The position numbers were made by a program, and so were the translations under genes. A stretch of DNA of 5,189 nucleotides from an uncultured Ruminococcus sp. Its GTDB lineage: Bacteria; Bacillota; Clostridia; Oscillospirales; Ruminococcaceae. Positions 1-5,189 of the stretch are shown here, piece by piece. Location: contig CALDFS010000068.1 in assembly GCA_937942105.1 (NCBI GenBank), forward strand, positions 1 to 5,189, written 5' to 3'. The notes under the pieces are model-generated. The model searched no databases. It worked only from the letters and a program-made list of their open reading frames with translations, and was not told the DNA's origin. Position 1 is the first letter of the stretch; the number at the start of each line of letters is the position of its first letter.

Positions 1-579
1 GCTGTGATTTATGCGCAGGATGTGCTGAAGGCAGTGGGCACCTATGTTGCGGAGCAAAACTTCTATTATGAAGCGCCTGACCCGCAGGATATTGACGGCA
101 CCTACTACGGCAGCTATTTTGACGAGCACGATTGCCGCATAGCATACCTTGCACCCAAGCACGGTGCTAAGAAATGCGCCTACGGCTGCTGCGGCTTCGG
201 AACCTGTGCAAGCGTCTGCCAGTTTGACGCTATAAGGATAGTGGATGGCTTGGCTGTGGTTGACCGCGAAAAGTGTCAGGTGTGCGGAAAGTGCGTTTCG
301 GTCTGCCCGAATCATCTTATCGAGATTATACCTTATGACGCGAAGTACGTCGTCCGCTGCTCCTCCCACGCGAAGGGCAAGGATGTAAAGTCTGCCTGCT
401 CGGAAGGCTGCTTGGGCTGCGGAATGTGCGCAAGAATCTGCGAAACGGGCGCTATAACCGTAAACGGCAACCTTGCCGCTATTGACCAATCAAAGTGCAT
501 AGGCTGCGGCAGGTGCGCAGAAAAGTGCCCCGCAAAGATAATCGTCAAGCGCAGTGATATGGTAGTTATCGGTCAATAA
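1..579 (+). CDS. rnfB: Rnf complex electron transport subunit B, C-terminal part (5' truncated)
   Basis: RnfB is the ferredoxin-like subunit that takes electrons from reduced ferredoxin and passes them into the membrane-bound, ion-pumping Rnf complex (ferredoxin:NAD+ oxidoreductase). The gene enters the window already open: frame 1 begins Ala-Val-Ile, and the GTG at base 4 is probably an internal Val codon because the family's N-terminal membrane anchor and first four-Cys cluster domain are missing. Counting that Val as residue 1, cluster cysteines appear as C58-x3-C62-x5-C68-x3-C72, C91-x2-C94-x2-C97-x3-C101-Pro, C136-x2-C139-x2-C142-x3-C146 and C165-x2-C168-x2-C171-x3-C175-Pro. These are two ferredoxin pairs, so four [4Fe-4S] clusters are expected. 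The motif CAYGCCGFGTC is a variant of the RnfB signature, with an extra adjacent Cys (C63). The protein ends at TAA 577-579. In Clostridia rnfB is usually the last gene of rnfCDGEAB, consistent with apbE rather than another rnf gene following. Family assignment is confident; the upstream rnf genes are inferred. Confidence 0.9.
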   Translation, partial: AVIYAQDVLKAVGTYVAEQNFYYEAPDPQDIDGTYYGSYFDEHDCRIAYLAPKHGAKKCAYGCCGFGTCASVCQFDAIRIVDGLAVVDREKCQVCGKCVSVCPNHLIEIIPYDAKYVVRCSSHAKGKDVKSACSEGCLGCGMCARICETGAITVNGNLAAIDQSKCIGCGRCAEKCPAKIIVKRSDMVVIGQ

Positions 580-594
580 AAGAAAAATCAATAT

Positions 595-600
595 GGGGGT
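595..600 (+). promoter_or_regulatory. Ribosome binding site of apbE, supports ATG 609
   Basis: The GGGGGT run ends 8 nt before ATG 609, a normal spacing. For the in-frame GTG at 603 the same run would be only about 3 nt away. A second purine patch, GGTGA at 602-606, is too close to the ATG to be the main site. The 29-nt gap after rnfB shows no hairpin or promoter, so translation of apbE probably depends on this site within a shared mRNA. Confidence 0.5.
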
Positions 601-608
601 CGGTGAGC

Positions 609-1586
609 ATGAAAAGGCTTCTCCCGGCGCTTTGGGCGGTCTTACTATTGCTGAGCATATTCTCTGGCTGTGGGAAGACATCACCCGAGCGCTTTCAGAC
701 AAGCTATACTGACGTTTTTGACACGGTGTGCACCTTTTGCGCATACTGCGGTTCCGAAGAACAGTTTAAAAGCGTCAGCGAGAGCCTGCATGAGGAGCTT
801 TTGCGGCTTCATCGGCTCTTTGATATTTATTGCGGTCCGCCAGAGGGCGGAATTTTAGCTCTGAACAGGGACGGGTATCTTGATAACCCCGATGAGGATA
901 TAGTTTCACTTTTGGAGCTTGGAAAGGAATATTACGGGATTTCCGGCGGAAAGCTCAATATCGCCATGGGGTCGGTGCTTTCGATTTGGCACGATTCCCG
1001 CGAGGATGGCGTGCTCCCGGATAAGGATAAGCTTGCGCAGGCGTCCATGCACATGGATATATCCAAGCTTGTCATAGAGGATGACAGGATCGCCCTTTCC
1101 GACTCCGAAATGCGCATAGACGTCGGAGCGATAGCAAAGGGCTATGCCGCGCAGAAGGCGGCTGAGCTTATACGGAATTTGGGGGTTGAAAATTTCGCCC
1201 TTGATCTGGGCGGGAACATAAAGACATCTGGCAAAAAGCCGGACGGCGATTGGAACATAGGCATCCGCAACCCGAACGGCGGGATTCTTACCAGCGTCAG
1301 GGCAAGTAACCTGTCGGTGGTGACAAGTGGGGATTACGAGCGTTTTTACGAGCTTGACGGTGTGAGGTATTCCCACATAATCAGCCCGGATACGCTTTAT
1401 CCCGCAGATATGTATCGCTCGGTGACGGTGATATGCGAAAATTCCGCCGAAGGCGACGCTCTTTCGACCTCGCTCTTCTGCATGGATTTTGATTCGGGAA
1501 AGGCGCTCTGCGAAGAGCTGGAGATAAGAGCCATTTGGATAATGCCGGACGGCAGTACACAGTCTGTCGGGGATATAGAGATATGA
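609..1586 (+). CDS. apbE: FAD:protein FMN transferase, lipoprotein (ApbE family)
   Basis: ApbE transfers FMN from FAD onto a Thr/Ser of target proteins, outside the cytoplasmic membrane in bacteria; known targets include RnfG and RnfD. The predicted protein has 325 residues, typical of the family. It starts with MKRLL, a hydrophobic stretch (about residues 5-18) and a lipobox F18-S19-G20-C21, so it should be lipid-anchored at Cys21. Family landmarks in order are the FDT motif (residues 37-39), LNIAMGSVLSIWH (116-128), DVGAIAKGYA (171-180), LDLGGNI (199-205), SGDYERF (240-246) next to HIISP (256-260), and DALSTSLF (283-290). In known structures the Asp and Thr of the last motif (Asp283, Thr287) help bind the metal. 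ATG 609 is preferred over GTG 603 because of ribosome-binding-site spacing. The stop codon overlaps the next gene (ATGA). Its place right after rnfB suggests that it flavinylates the Rnf complex of the same operon. Confidence 0.95.
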   Translation: MKRLLPALWAVLLLLSIFSGCGKTSPERFQTSYTDVFDTVCTFCAYCGSEEQFKSVSESLHEELLRLHRLFDIYCGPPEGGILALNRDGYLDNPDEDIVSLLELGKEYYGISGGKLNIAMGSVLSIWHDSREDGVLPDKDKLAQASMHMDISKLVIEDDRIALSDSEMRIDVGAIAKGYAAQKAAELIRNLGVENFALDLGGNIKTSGKKPDGDWNIGIRNPNGGILTSVRASNLSVVTSGDYERFYELDGVRYSHIISPDTLYPADMYRSVTVICENSAEGDALSTSLFCMDFDSGKALCEELEIRAIWIMPDGSTQSVGDIEI

Positions 1587-1954
1587 AAAGCGGTAACATG
1601 AAAAAGGTATCAAAGCCGCTTGCCGACTGCTTGCTTATAGCTTTGCTGATTGCTCTGGCGGCGATATCCTATATTATACTGAATACGGGAAAGTCTGAGG
1701 GAAAGACCGTAATCATCCGCGAAAACGGCAGGATTTTCGGGGAATATCCCATAGATGAACAGGTTGAAATCGATGTTGACGGATTGCTGACCGTAGTTAT
1801 AGACGGCGGCGGGGTATACGTCAAAAGCGCTGTCTGCCCGGATAAGCTCTGCGAGCGAAAAGGGGAAATATCTTATGCCGGCGAGGCGATAGTATGCCTG
1901 CCGGGCAGTGTGAGCGTTGAGATATCCGGCGAGGATTACGATTTTGTTTTGTAA
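1583..1954 (+). CDS. NusG domain II-containing membrane-anchored protein
   Basis: This is a 123-residue protein of the NusG domain II family (Lin0431-like). The family is common in Firmicutes beside apbE and Gx-transporter genes, but has no established biochemical function. A basic N-terminus is followed by one hydrophobic segment at about residues 14-33, then a short beta-rich domain (about 40-123) expected to lie outside the membrane. The family hallmarks are visible: CPDKLC (Cys85, Cys90), a downstream Gly-rich turn (KGEISYAGE) and VCLPG with Cys105. Three conserved cysteines in an exported domain could form a disulfide or bind a metal; this is inference. The start at 1583 overlaps the apbE stop as ATGA, the signature of coupled translation. 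An in-frame ATG at 1598 (Met6) is an alternative and would still leave the membrane segment intact. The ATG at 1535 lies inside apbE and would add a charged tail, so it is less likely. Despite the name, the protein lacks the NusG NGN domain and is not a transcription factor. Confidence 0.85.
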   Translation: MKSGNMKKVSKPLADCLLIALLIALAAISYIILNTGKSEGKTVIIRENGRIFGEYPIDEQVEIDVDGLLTVVIDGGGVYVKSAVCPDKLCERKGEISYAGEAIVCLPGSVSVEISGEDYDFVL

Positions 1955-1969
1955 TGGTGGTGATAGGGG

Positions 1970-2461
1970 ATGAATATAACCGTCAAGCGGGTGGCTTATG
2001 TCGGCGTTCTGGCGGCGCTTGGGTTCGGACTTGGCTGGCTGGAAATGCTTCTGCCCTCTATCGGCATCCCCGGGGCGAAGCTGGGGATTGCGAATTTCGC
2101 GGTTTTAGCGGCGCTCTACCTTTGCTCGCCGGCTGAAGCCGTGCTCGTCTCGCTGGTGCGAATAGTACTGTCGTGGCTGCTGTTCGGAAGCTTTACAGGG
2201 CTTATATACAGCCTCTGCGGCGGAGCTTTGAGCCTTGCCGTTATGATAATCCTTAAGAAAACAGGTCGCTTTTCGCCTGTGGGAGTCAGCGCGGCGGGCG
2301 GAGTTTTTCACAACATCGGGCAGCTTTTGGCGGCGTATGTTATGATGGGCAGAGGTGCTTTGGGGTATCTTCCTGCCCTTTTGCTGTTTGGGGCGGTTTT
2401 CGGCACGGTTACCGGAATCATCGCAAAGCTGATTATTGAAAGATTGGAAAAGGTTAAGTGA
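1970..2461 (+). CDS. Gx transporter family membrane protein (Hpre_diP_synt_I)
   Basis: This 163-residue integral membrane protein has about five to six hydrophobic segments: roughly residues 7-28, 40-52, 55-72, 75-95, 108-126 and 132-154. It matches the family often annotated as heptaprenyl diphosphate synthase component I or Gx transporter. Diagnostic motifs are LEMLLP (24-29), PGAKLGIAN (34-42), LVRIVLS (62-68) and GVFHNIGQL (111-119). The family resembles the substrate-binding S components of ECF vitamin transporters in size and topology. The prenyl-synthase label probably comes from its frequent neighbourhood with polyprenyl synthase genes, and no such gene follows here. The substrate is not known. 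It sits 15 nt after the NusG domain II gene, preceded by a purine-rich GGTGGTGATAGGGG stretch ending at the ATG, and 4 nt before the next gene. Position next to an FAD-consuming enzyme leaves a flavin- or quinone-related role open, but this is speculation. Confidence 0.85.
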   Translation: MNITVKRVAYVGVLAALGFGLGWLEMLLPSIGIPGAKLGIANFAVLAALYLCSPAEAVLVSLVRIVLSWLLFGSFTGLIYSLCGGALSLAVMIILKKTGRFSPVGVSAAGGVFHNIGQLLAAYVMMGRGALGYLPALLLFGAVFGTVTGIIAKLIIERLEKVK

Positions 2462-2465
2462 TATT

Positions 2466-3176
2466 ATGGATATATTTTCAAGAACTGAGCTTCTTATCGG
2501 GGCTGATGGGATGGAGAGGCTGAAAAATGCCAAGGTCGCGGTGTTCGGAATAGGCGGAGTGGGCGGATACGTCTGCGAAATGCTGGCGCGGAGCGGGGTT
2601 GGAGGGATTGCTCTGTTTGACAGTGATACAGTCAGCACAACCAACCGCAACCGCCAGATAATAGCGCTTGAAAGCAGTACCGGCAGACCAAAGGTCGAGG
2701 TCATGCGGGACAGGATTTTGGACATCAACCCCAAGGCGAGTGTTACTGCCAACAACGTTTTCTACACCCCGGAAAATGCCGGCGATTACCCGCTTTTTGG
2801 GTATGATTACATTGCCGACTGCATTGACACGGTGTCGTCAAAAATCGAGCTGATAGTTCGCGCAAGCAGCGCAGGCGTCAGAATTATCAGCGCGATGGGC
2901 GCGGGAAACAAGCTTGATCCCACCCGCTTCGAGGTCGCGGATATCTACAAGACATCCGTCTGCCCGCTTGCGCGGACCATGCGATACGAGCTTCGCAAAA
3001 GAGGGATAAAATCGCTGAAAACGGTATATTCCAAGGAAGAGCCGCGAAAGCCGCTGGGGGATATCGGCGAGGAAGGCTTCGGGCGGCATATTCCGGCATC
3101 GGCGGCGTTTGCCCCTGCGGCTATGGGAATCGTTATGGCGAGCGAGATTATCAGGGAGCTGTCAAATATTGATTAA
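2466..3176 (+). CDS. tcdA: tRNA threonylcarbamoyladenosine dehydratase (TcdA/CsdL, ThiF/E1-like)
   Basis: TcdA uses ATP to dehydrate the N6-threonylcarbamoyladenosine at position 37 of ANN-decoding tRNAs to its cyclic form (ct6A). The predicted protein has 236 residues, somewhat shorter than the E. coli enzyme. It opens with the family's FSRTELLIG motif (residues 4-12). The nucleotide-binding loop GIGGVGG lies at 28-34, the acidic FDSD at 51-54, the NRNRQ motif at 60-64, a conserved Lys76, and ADCIDTVSSK at 117-126. These are followed by DPTRFEVADIYKTSVCPLA (151-169), which separates TcdA from ThiF and MoeB, and a C-terminal AAMGIVMASEIIREL helix (218-232). The paired zinc-binding CxxC motifs of MoeB/ThiF are not seen. 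ATG 2466 is chosen because AAGTGA at 2456-2461 lies just upstream; a TTG at 2436 in the same frame lies inside the previous gene. It has no obvious link with the redox genes and probably just shares their transcript. Confidence 0.92.
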   Translation: MDIFSRTELLIGADGMERLKNAKVAVFGIGGVGGYVCEMLARSGVGGIALFDSDTVSTTNRNRQIIALESSTGRPKVEVMRDRILDINPKASVTANNVFYTPENAGDYPLFGYDYIADCIDTVSSKIELIVRASSAGVRIISAMGAGNKLDPTRFEVADIYKTSVCPLARTMRYELRKRGIKSLKTVYSKEEPRKPLGDIGEEGFGRHIPASAAFAPAAMGIVMASEIIRELSNID

Positions 3177-3183
3177 AGGAGAG
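3177..3183 (+). promoter_or_regulatory. Ribosome binding site of the GNAT gene
   Basis: AGGAGAG directly follows the tcdA stop, with its GGAG core 8 nt before ATG 3190. A closer ATG at 3186 is in another frame and reaches a stop after a few codons, so it is not the start. Confidence 0.7.
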
Positions 3184-3189
3184 ACATGA

Positions 3190-3621
3190 ATGCTTCATTT
3201 AGTTGACGTTGACGGCGACAACTGGCTTTGTGACCTGCATGTTGCCGGCGAGCAGATGGATTATGTTCTTGACGCGTATGGCATACTGGCAAGGGCATAT
3301 GCATACCGCAGCGAGGGAAGCCGCGCCTTCTTTATCTATGATGACGATACGCCTGTCGGCATGGGATTGTATTGCGATTATCCCGACCTTAACGGGTACG
3401 AGCTGAATCAGTTCTTTATTGATGAGCGATATCAGGGCAAGGGCTACGGCAAGGCGGCACTGGAATTGGTTCTGGACGAAATGCGGAAGGTTGGCAGATA
3501 CCGCAAGGTTGTTCTATGGTATATCGATGGCGACAATGCTGCCCGAAATCTGTATAGACGGGCTGGATTTACTGCGTTCTGCCATATTAAGGATGAAATC
3601 GGAATGGAAATGAATTTGTAA
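3190..3621 (+). CDS. GNAT family N-acetyltransferase
   Basis: This 143-residue protein belongs to the GNAT superfamily, which transfers an acetyl group from acetyl-CoA to an amine. The N-terminal part (1-70) forms the variable substrate region, with a beta-strand pair RAFFIY / TPVGMGLYCDY. The core motif A runs from ELNQFFID (71-78) into the acetyl-CoA pyrophosphate loop RYQGKGYGKAA (80-90), matching R/Q-x-x-G-x-G. Motif B is seen as DNAARNLYRRAGF (115-127), with Asn117 and Tyr122, the usual candidate general acid. The sequence style (FFID..YQGKGYG.AAL and N.AR.LY...GF) resembles the polyamine/diamine acetyltransferase branch (BltD/PaiA-like). The substrate cannot be assigned from sequence alone: polyamine, amino acid or antibiotic remain possible. 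The gene starts 13 nt after tcdA and is the last of the operon. A promoter for the next gene follows it. Confidence 0.88.
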   Translation: MLHLVDVDGDNWLCDLHVAGEQMDYVLDAYGILARAYAYRSEGSRAFFIYDDDTPVGMGLYCDYPDLNGYELNQFFIDERYQGKGYGKAALELVLDEMRKVGRYRKVVLWYIDGDNAARNLYRRAGFTAFCHIKDEIGMEMNL

Positions 3622-3656
3622 TTTGGGACATTATACAAATGTACTAACTCGGCGTT

Positions 3657-3674
3657 AAAAATTTTATAATTTTT
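3657..3674 (+). terminator. Possible weak AT-only hairpin after the operon
   Basis: AAAAATT at 3657-3663 and AATTTTT at 3668-3674 are perfect inverted copies around a TTAT loop, and the second arm ends in five T residues. The stem has no G or C, so it would be unstable as a classic intrinsic terminator. The same AT-rich stretch could equally serve as an upstream promoter (UP) element for the promoter at 3687-3714. No GC-rich hairpin exists between 3622 and 3739, so some read-through into the next gene is likely. Confidence 0.2.
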
Positions 3675-3686
3675 GTGCAGAATCTA

Positions 3687-3714
3687 TTGCATTTTATTAA
3701 TTTAGTGGTATAAT
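3687..3714 (+). promoter_or_regulatory. Sigma-A-type extended -10 promoter for the CE15 lipoprotein gene
   Basis: A perfect -10 box TATAAT lies at 3709-3714, preceded by TG one base upstream (TGG, 3706-3708), giving an extended -10 element. The best -35 match is TTGCAT at 3687-3692 with a 16-nt spacer; it is weak beyond TTG, which the extended -10 may compensate. AT-rich DNA at 3655-3675 lies at the right place for an UP element. Transcription would start near 3721, leaving a leader of only about 19 nt, too short for a riboswitch or attenuator. Confidence 0.65.
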
Positions 3715-3724
3715 TAATGACGAT

Positions 3725-3731
3725 GGAGGTG
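3725..3731 (+). promoter_or_regulatory. Strong ribosome binding site of the CE15 lipoprotein gene
   Basis: GGAGGTG is a near-perfect Shine-Dalgarno sequence, 8 nt before ATG 3740. It fixes the start, and the predicted protein then begins directly with a signal peptide. Confidence 0.8.
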
Positions 3732-3739
3732 TATATATT

Positions 3740-5189
3740 ATGAAAAAAATAATTTGTATTCTTTTGGCTATGGCAATGCTGCTCAGTCTGTTCGGATGCT
3801 CCGGAAAAACTGCTTCGGATGGGGAAGTTACCGATGCCCCCTCTTCGAAAATAGAAGAACCCGAGCCGGTGGATAAATCGGGACTTGAAGCCGCTGTTTC
3901 CGAGGCTGAGGGAATAGACGCTTCGGAATATCTCAACGGCGATTATCTTAAAGCTTCGATAGAATCCGCAAAGGCGGTTTTGGAAAATGAAAATGCAGAT
4001 GAGAAGGAGGTCTTGGCGGCTATGGAAATGGTTAATTCGGTTGTCGGCAATTTAAGGGATGGCTCTGAATTCCCCGACCCTGCCGATTTAAAGGCGGTTT
4101 CGGACATTCCGGACCCCTTTACATATCTTGACGGCAGCTTTGTAGATACGCCCGCAGAATGGGCAGGGCGTGCGGCTGAGCTTAGCGCCATGTATCAGCA
4201 CTATATGTACGGCGTGTGGAGGGACGGCTCGGATGAGGAGCTTTCTTATGAATACGAAAACGGCTCTCTGACTCTTAAAATAAAAAGGATATCGACCGGC
4301 GCGGAAACCAGCTTTAAGGCGACGGTTATGCTTCCCGACGAATCTATAGAAGCTCCCGAGGGGGGATATCCTGTTATAGTCGGCATGCATCAGGGCATCA
4401 GCGAGGAAACGGCGAATAGCTGCGGCTACGCAACCATCACCCTTGATTTCTTCGGATACCCCGTTGCATCTGACGATACCAAGCACACCGGCGCGTTTTA
4501 TGAGCTTTATCCTTACGGAAGCGAGCCGAACGAGCAGACCGGCGTTCTTATGGCATGGGGCTGGGGATGCTCCAAGATCATAGACGCTTTGGAGGCGGGT
4601 CTTGGAGAGGAGCTTAACATCAGCCCTGTAAACACCATTGTTACCGGTGTTTCCCGCTGGGGAAAGGCTGCTGCTGTGTGCGGAGCGTATGAAAAGCGCT
4701 TCAAAATGGTTGCTCCTTCCTGCTCGGGCGCGGGCGGATTGGCACTTTATCGCTACAAGTCGGAGGGCAAGACCTATGATTTCAGTTCAAAGGGCGCTCC
4801 CGCAGATTATAAGTACGGTCAGAACGAGCCTATAGGAAGCCTGCAATCATCGGCAGAGCGCGGCTGGTTCAATGATATGTTCCTGAAGTTCAGCGACCCT
4901 GAAAAGCTCCCCATGGATCAGCACATGCTTGCAGGACTTGTGGCGGACGATTCAAGGTATATGTTCATAATAGGCTCATGCATTTATGAGGATTGGGTAA
5001 ACGCTCCGGCAATGTGGTATTCCTACCTTGGCGCTAAGGAGATATTCAAGGCATTGGGCATTGAGGATCATATAGCAATAAATATCCACAAGGAGGGTCA
5101 CGCAGTTATCCCGGAGGATATTGAGTATATGACCGACTATTTTGACTACCACGTTTACGGAAAAGAACCGGATCATGAGCTTGAGGACC
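3740..5189 (+). CDS. FIVAR-like domain and glucuronoyl esterase (CE15) lipoprotein, 3' truncated
   Basis: CE15 enzymes cleave the ester between glucuronic acid side chains of xylan and lignin alcohols. The open frame runs off the window, leaving 483 residues without a stop. Residues 1-20 are a lipoprotein signal peptide with lipobox L17-F18-G19-C20. An acidic, Pro-rich linker (to about 46) follows, then a FIVAR-like helical module (about 48-106; pattern L..A...A.......YL...L..S...A..VL.......EVL.AM). The alpha/beta-hydrolase domain spans about 120-475. It shows VIVGMHQG (212-219), TLDFFGY (234-240), the nucleophile elbow GVSRWGK (303-309, Ser305), PSCSGAGG (326-333), PMDQH (391-395), YEDW (416-419) and HKEGH (450-454, His454 the likely catalytic His). 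In characterised members the residue before SGAGG, 23 after the Ser, is the catalytic Glu; here it is Cys328. Glu417 or Asp418 could supply the acid. The gene has its own promoter and probably acts on the cell surface. Family assignment is good; substrate and activity are unproven. Confidence 0.85.
   Translation, partial: MKKIICILLAMAMLLSLFGCSGKTASDGEVTDAPSSKIEEPEPVDKSGLEAAVSEAEGIDASEYLNGDYLKASIESAKAVLENENADEKEVLAAMEMVNSVVGNLRDGSEFPDPADLKAVSDIPDPFTYLDGSFVDTPAEWAGRAAELSAMYQHYMYGVWRDGSDEELSYEYENGSLTLKIKRISTGAETSFKATVMLPDESIEAPEGGYPVIVGMHQGISEETANSCGYATITLDFFGYPVASDDTKHTGAFYELYPYGSEPNEQTGVLMAWGWGCSKIIDALEAGLGEELNISPVNTIVTGVSRWGKAAAVCGAYEKRFKMVAPSCSGAGGLALYRYKSEGKTYDFSSKGAPADYKYGQNEPIGSLQSSAERGWFNDMFLKFSDPEKLPMDQHMLAGLVADDSRYMFIIGSCIYEDWVNAPAMWYSYLGAKEIFKALGIEDHIAINIHKEGHAVIPEDIEYMTDYFDYHVYGKEPDHELED

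Noticed and set aside
1535..1582. Upstream in-frame ATG for the NusG domain II gene
   Set aside because: It would overlap apbE by about 50 nt and add a charged tail ahead of the membrane segment; the ATGA overlap at 1583 is the more natural start.
906..1613. 235-codon antisense open frame across apbE
   Set aside because: It lies wholly opposite a well-supported apbE, has no ribosome binding site or recognisable domain, and its Arg/His/Ile-rich composition is that of a reverse-frame shadow.
2105..2755. 216-codon antisense open frame across the Gx and tcdA genes
   Set aside because: It spans the junction of two confidently identified genes and shows no family motif; it is a compositional shadow.
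2466..3176. ThiF or MoeB adenylyltransferase for the E1-like gene
   Set aside because: The FSRTELLIG start and the DPTRFEVADIYKTSVCPLA segment are TcdA features, no zinc CxxC pair is seen, and no thiamine or molybdopterin genes are nearby.
3665..3670. A second TATAAT upstream of the CE15 gene
   Set aside because: No -35-like hexamer lies 15-19 nt before it and there is no TG extension; it is part of the AT-rich palindrome.
4088..4486. 132-codon antisense open frame inside the CE15 gene
   Set aside because: It lies opposite the hydrolase domain, whose motifs read continuously on the plus strand.
3740..5189. Peptidase, dienelactone hydrolase or generic lipase for the last gene
   Set aside because: The combination of GVSRWGK, SGAGG, DQH and the late GH motif in this order fits CE15, and the spacing between Ser and SGAGG matches that family.

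Overview
The window suggests a strictly anaerobic, Gram-positive-type bacterium of the class Clostridia, possibly a gut or rumen Oscillospirales/Ruminococcaceae-like lineage. The evidence is an Rnf complex ferredoxin subunit, two lipoproteins with short Gram-positive-style signal peptides, the apbE - NusG domain II - Gx transporter set common in Firmicutes, strong GGAGG-type ribosome binding sites, and a plant-cell-wall esterase. Lineage is an inference; the sequence contains no rRNA or other direct marker.

Bases 1-3621 look like one co-directional transcription unit. It begins in the middle of rnfB, the electron-entry ferredoxin subunit of the ion-pumping Rnf complex. Then come apbE (lipoprotein FAD:protein FMN transferase), a single-pass membrane protein with a NusG domain II, a Gx-family membrane protein, a TcdA-type E1-like tRNA dehydratase and a GNAT acetyltransferase. 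Gaps are 29 nt or less, one junction is an ATGA overlap, and no internal promoter or terminator is visible. The first four genes form a plausible functional set: Rnf carries covalently bound FMN on its RnfG and RnfD subunits, and ApbE is the enzyme that attaches it. The last two genes (tRNA modification, acetyl transfer) look like co-transcribed housekeeping cargo.

Bases 3622-3739 form a short AT-rich intergenic region. It holds an extended -10 promoter and a strong ribosome binding site for the last gene, and at best a weak AT-only terminator for the operon upstream.

Bases 3740-5189 encode a separately transcribed surface lipoprotein with a FIVAR-like helical module followed by a carbohydrate esterase family 15 (glucuronoyl esterase) domain. 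It runs off the right edge with 483 residues visible. The nucleophile motif GVSRWGK and the GH histidine are present, but the position where characterised CE15 enzymes carry their canonical catalytic Glu is Cys328. An acidic pair (Glu417/Asp418) sits at the alternative acid position. This unusual catalytic site is the most interesting observation in the window. No mobile elements, CRISPR arrays, RNA genes or sizeable repeats were found.
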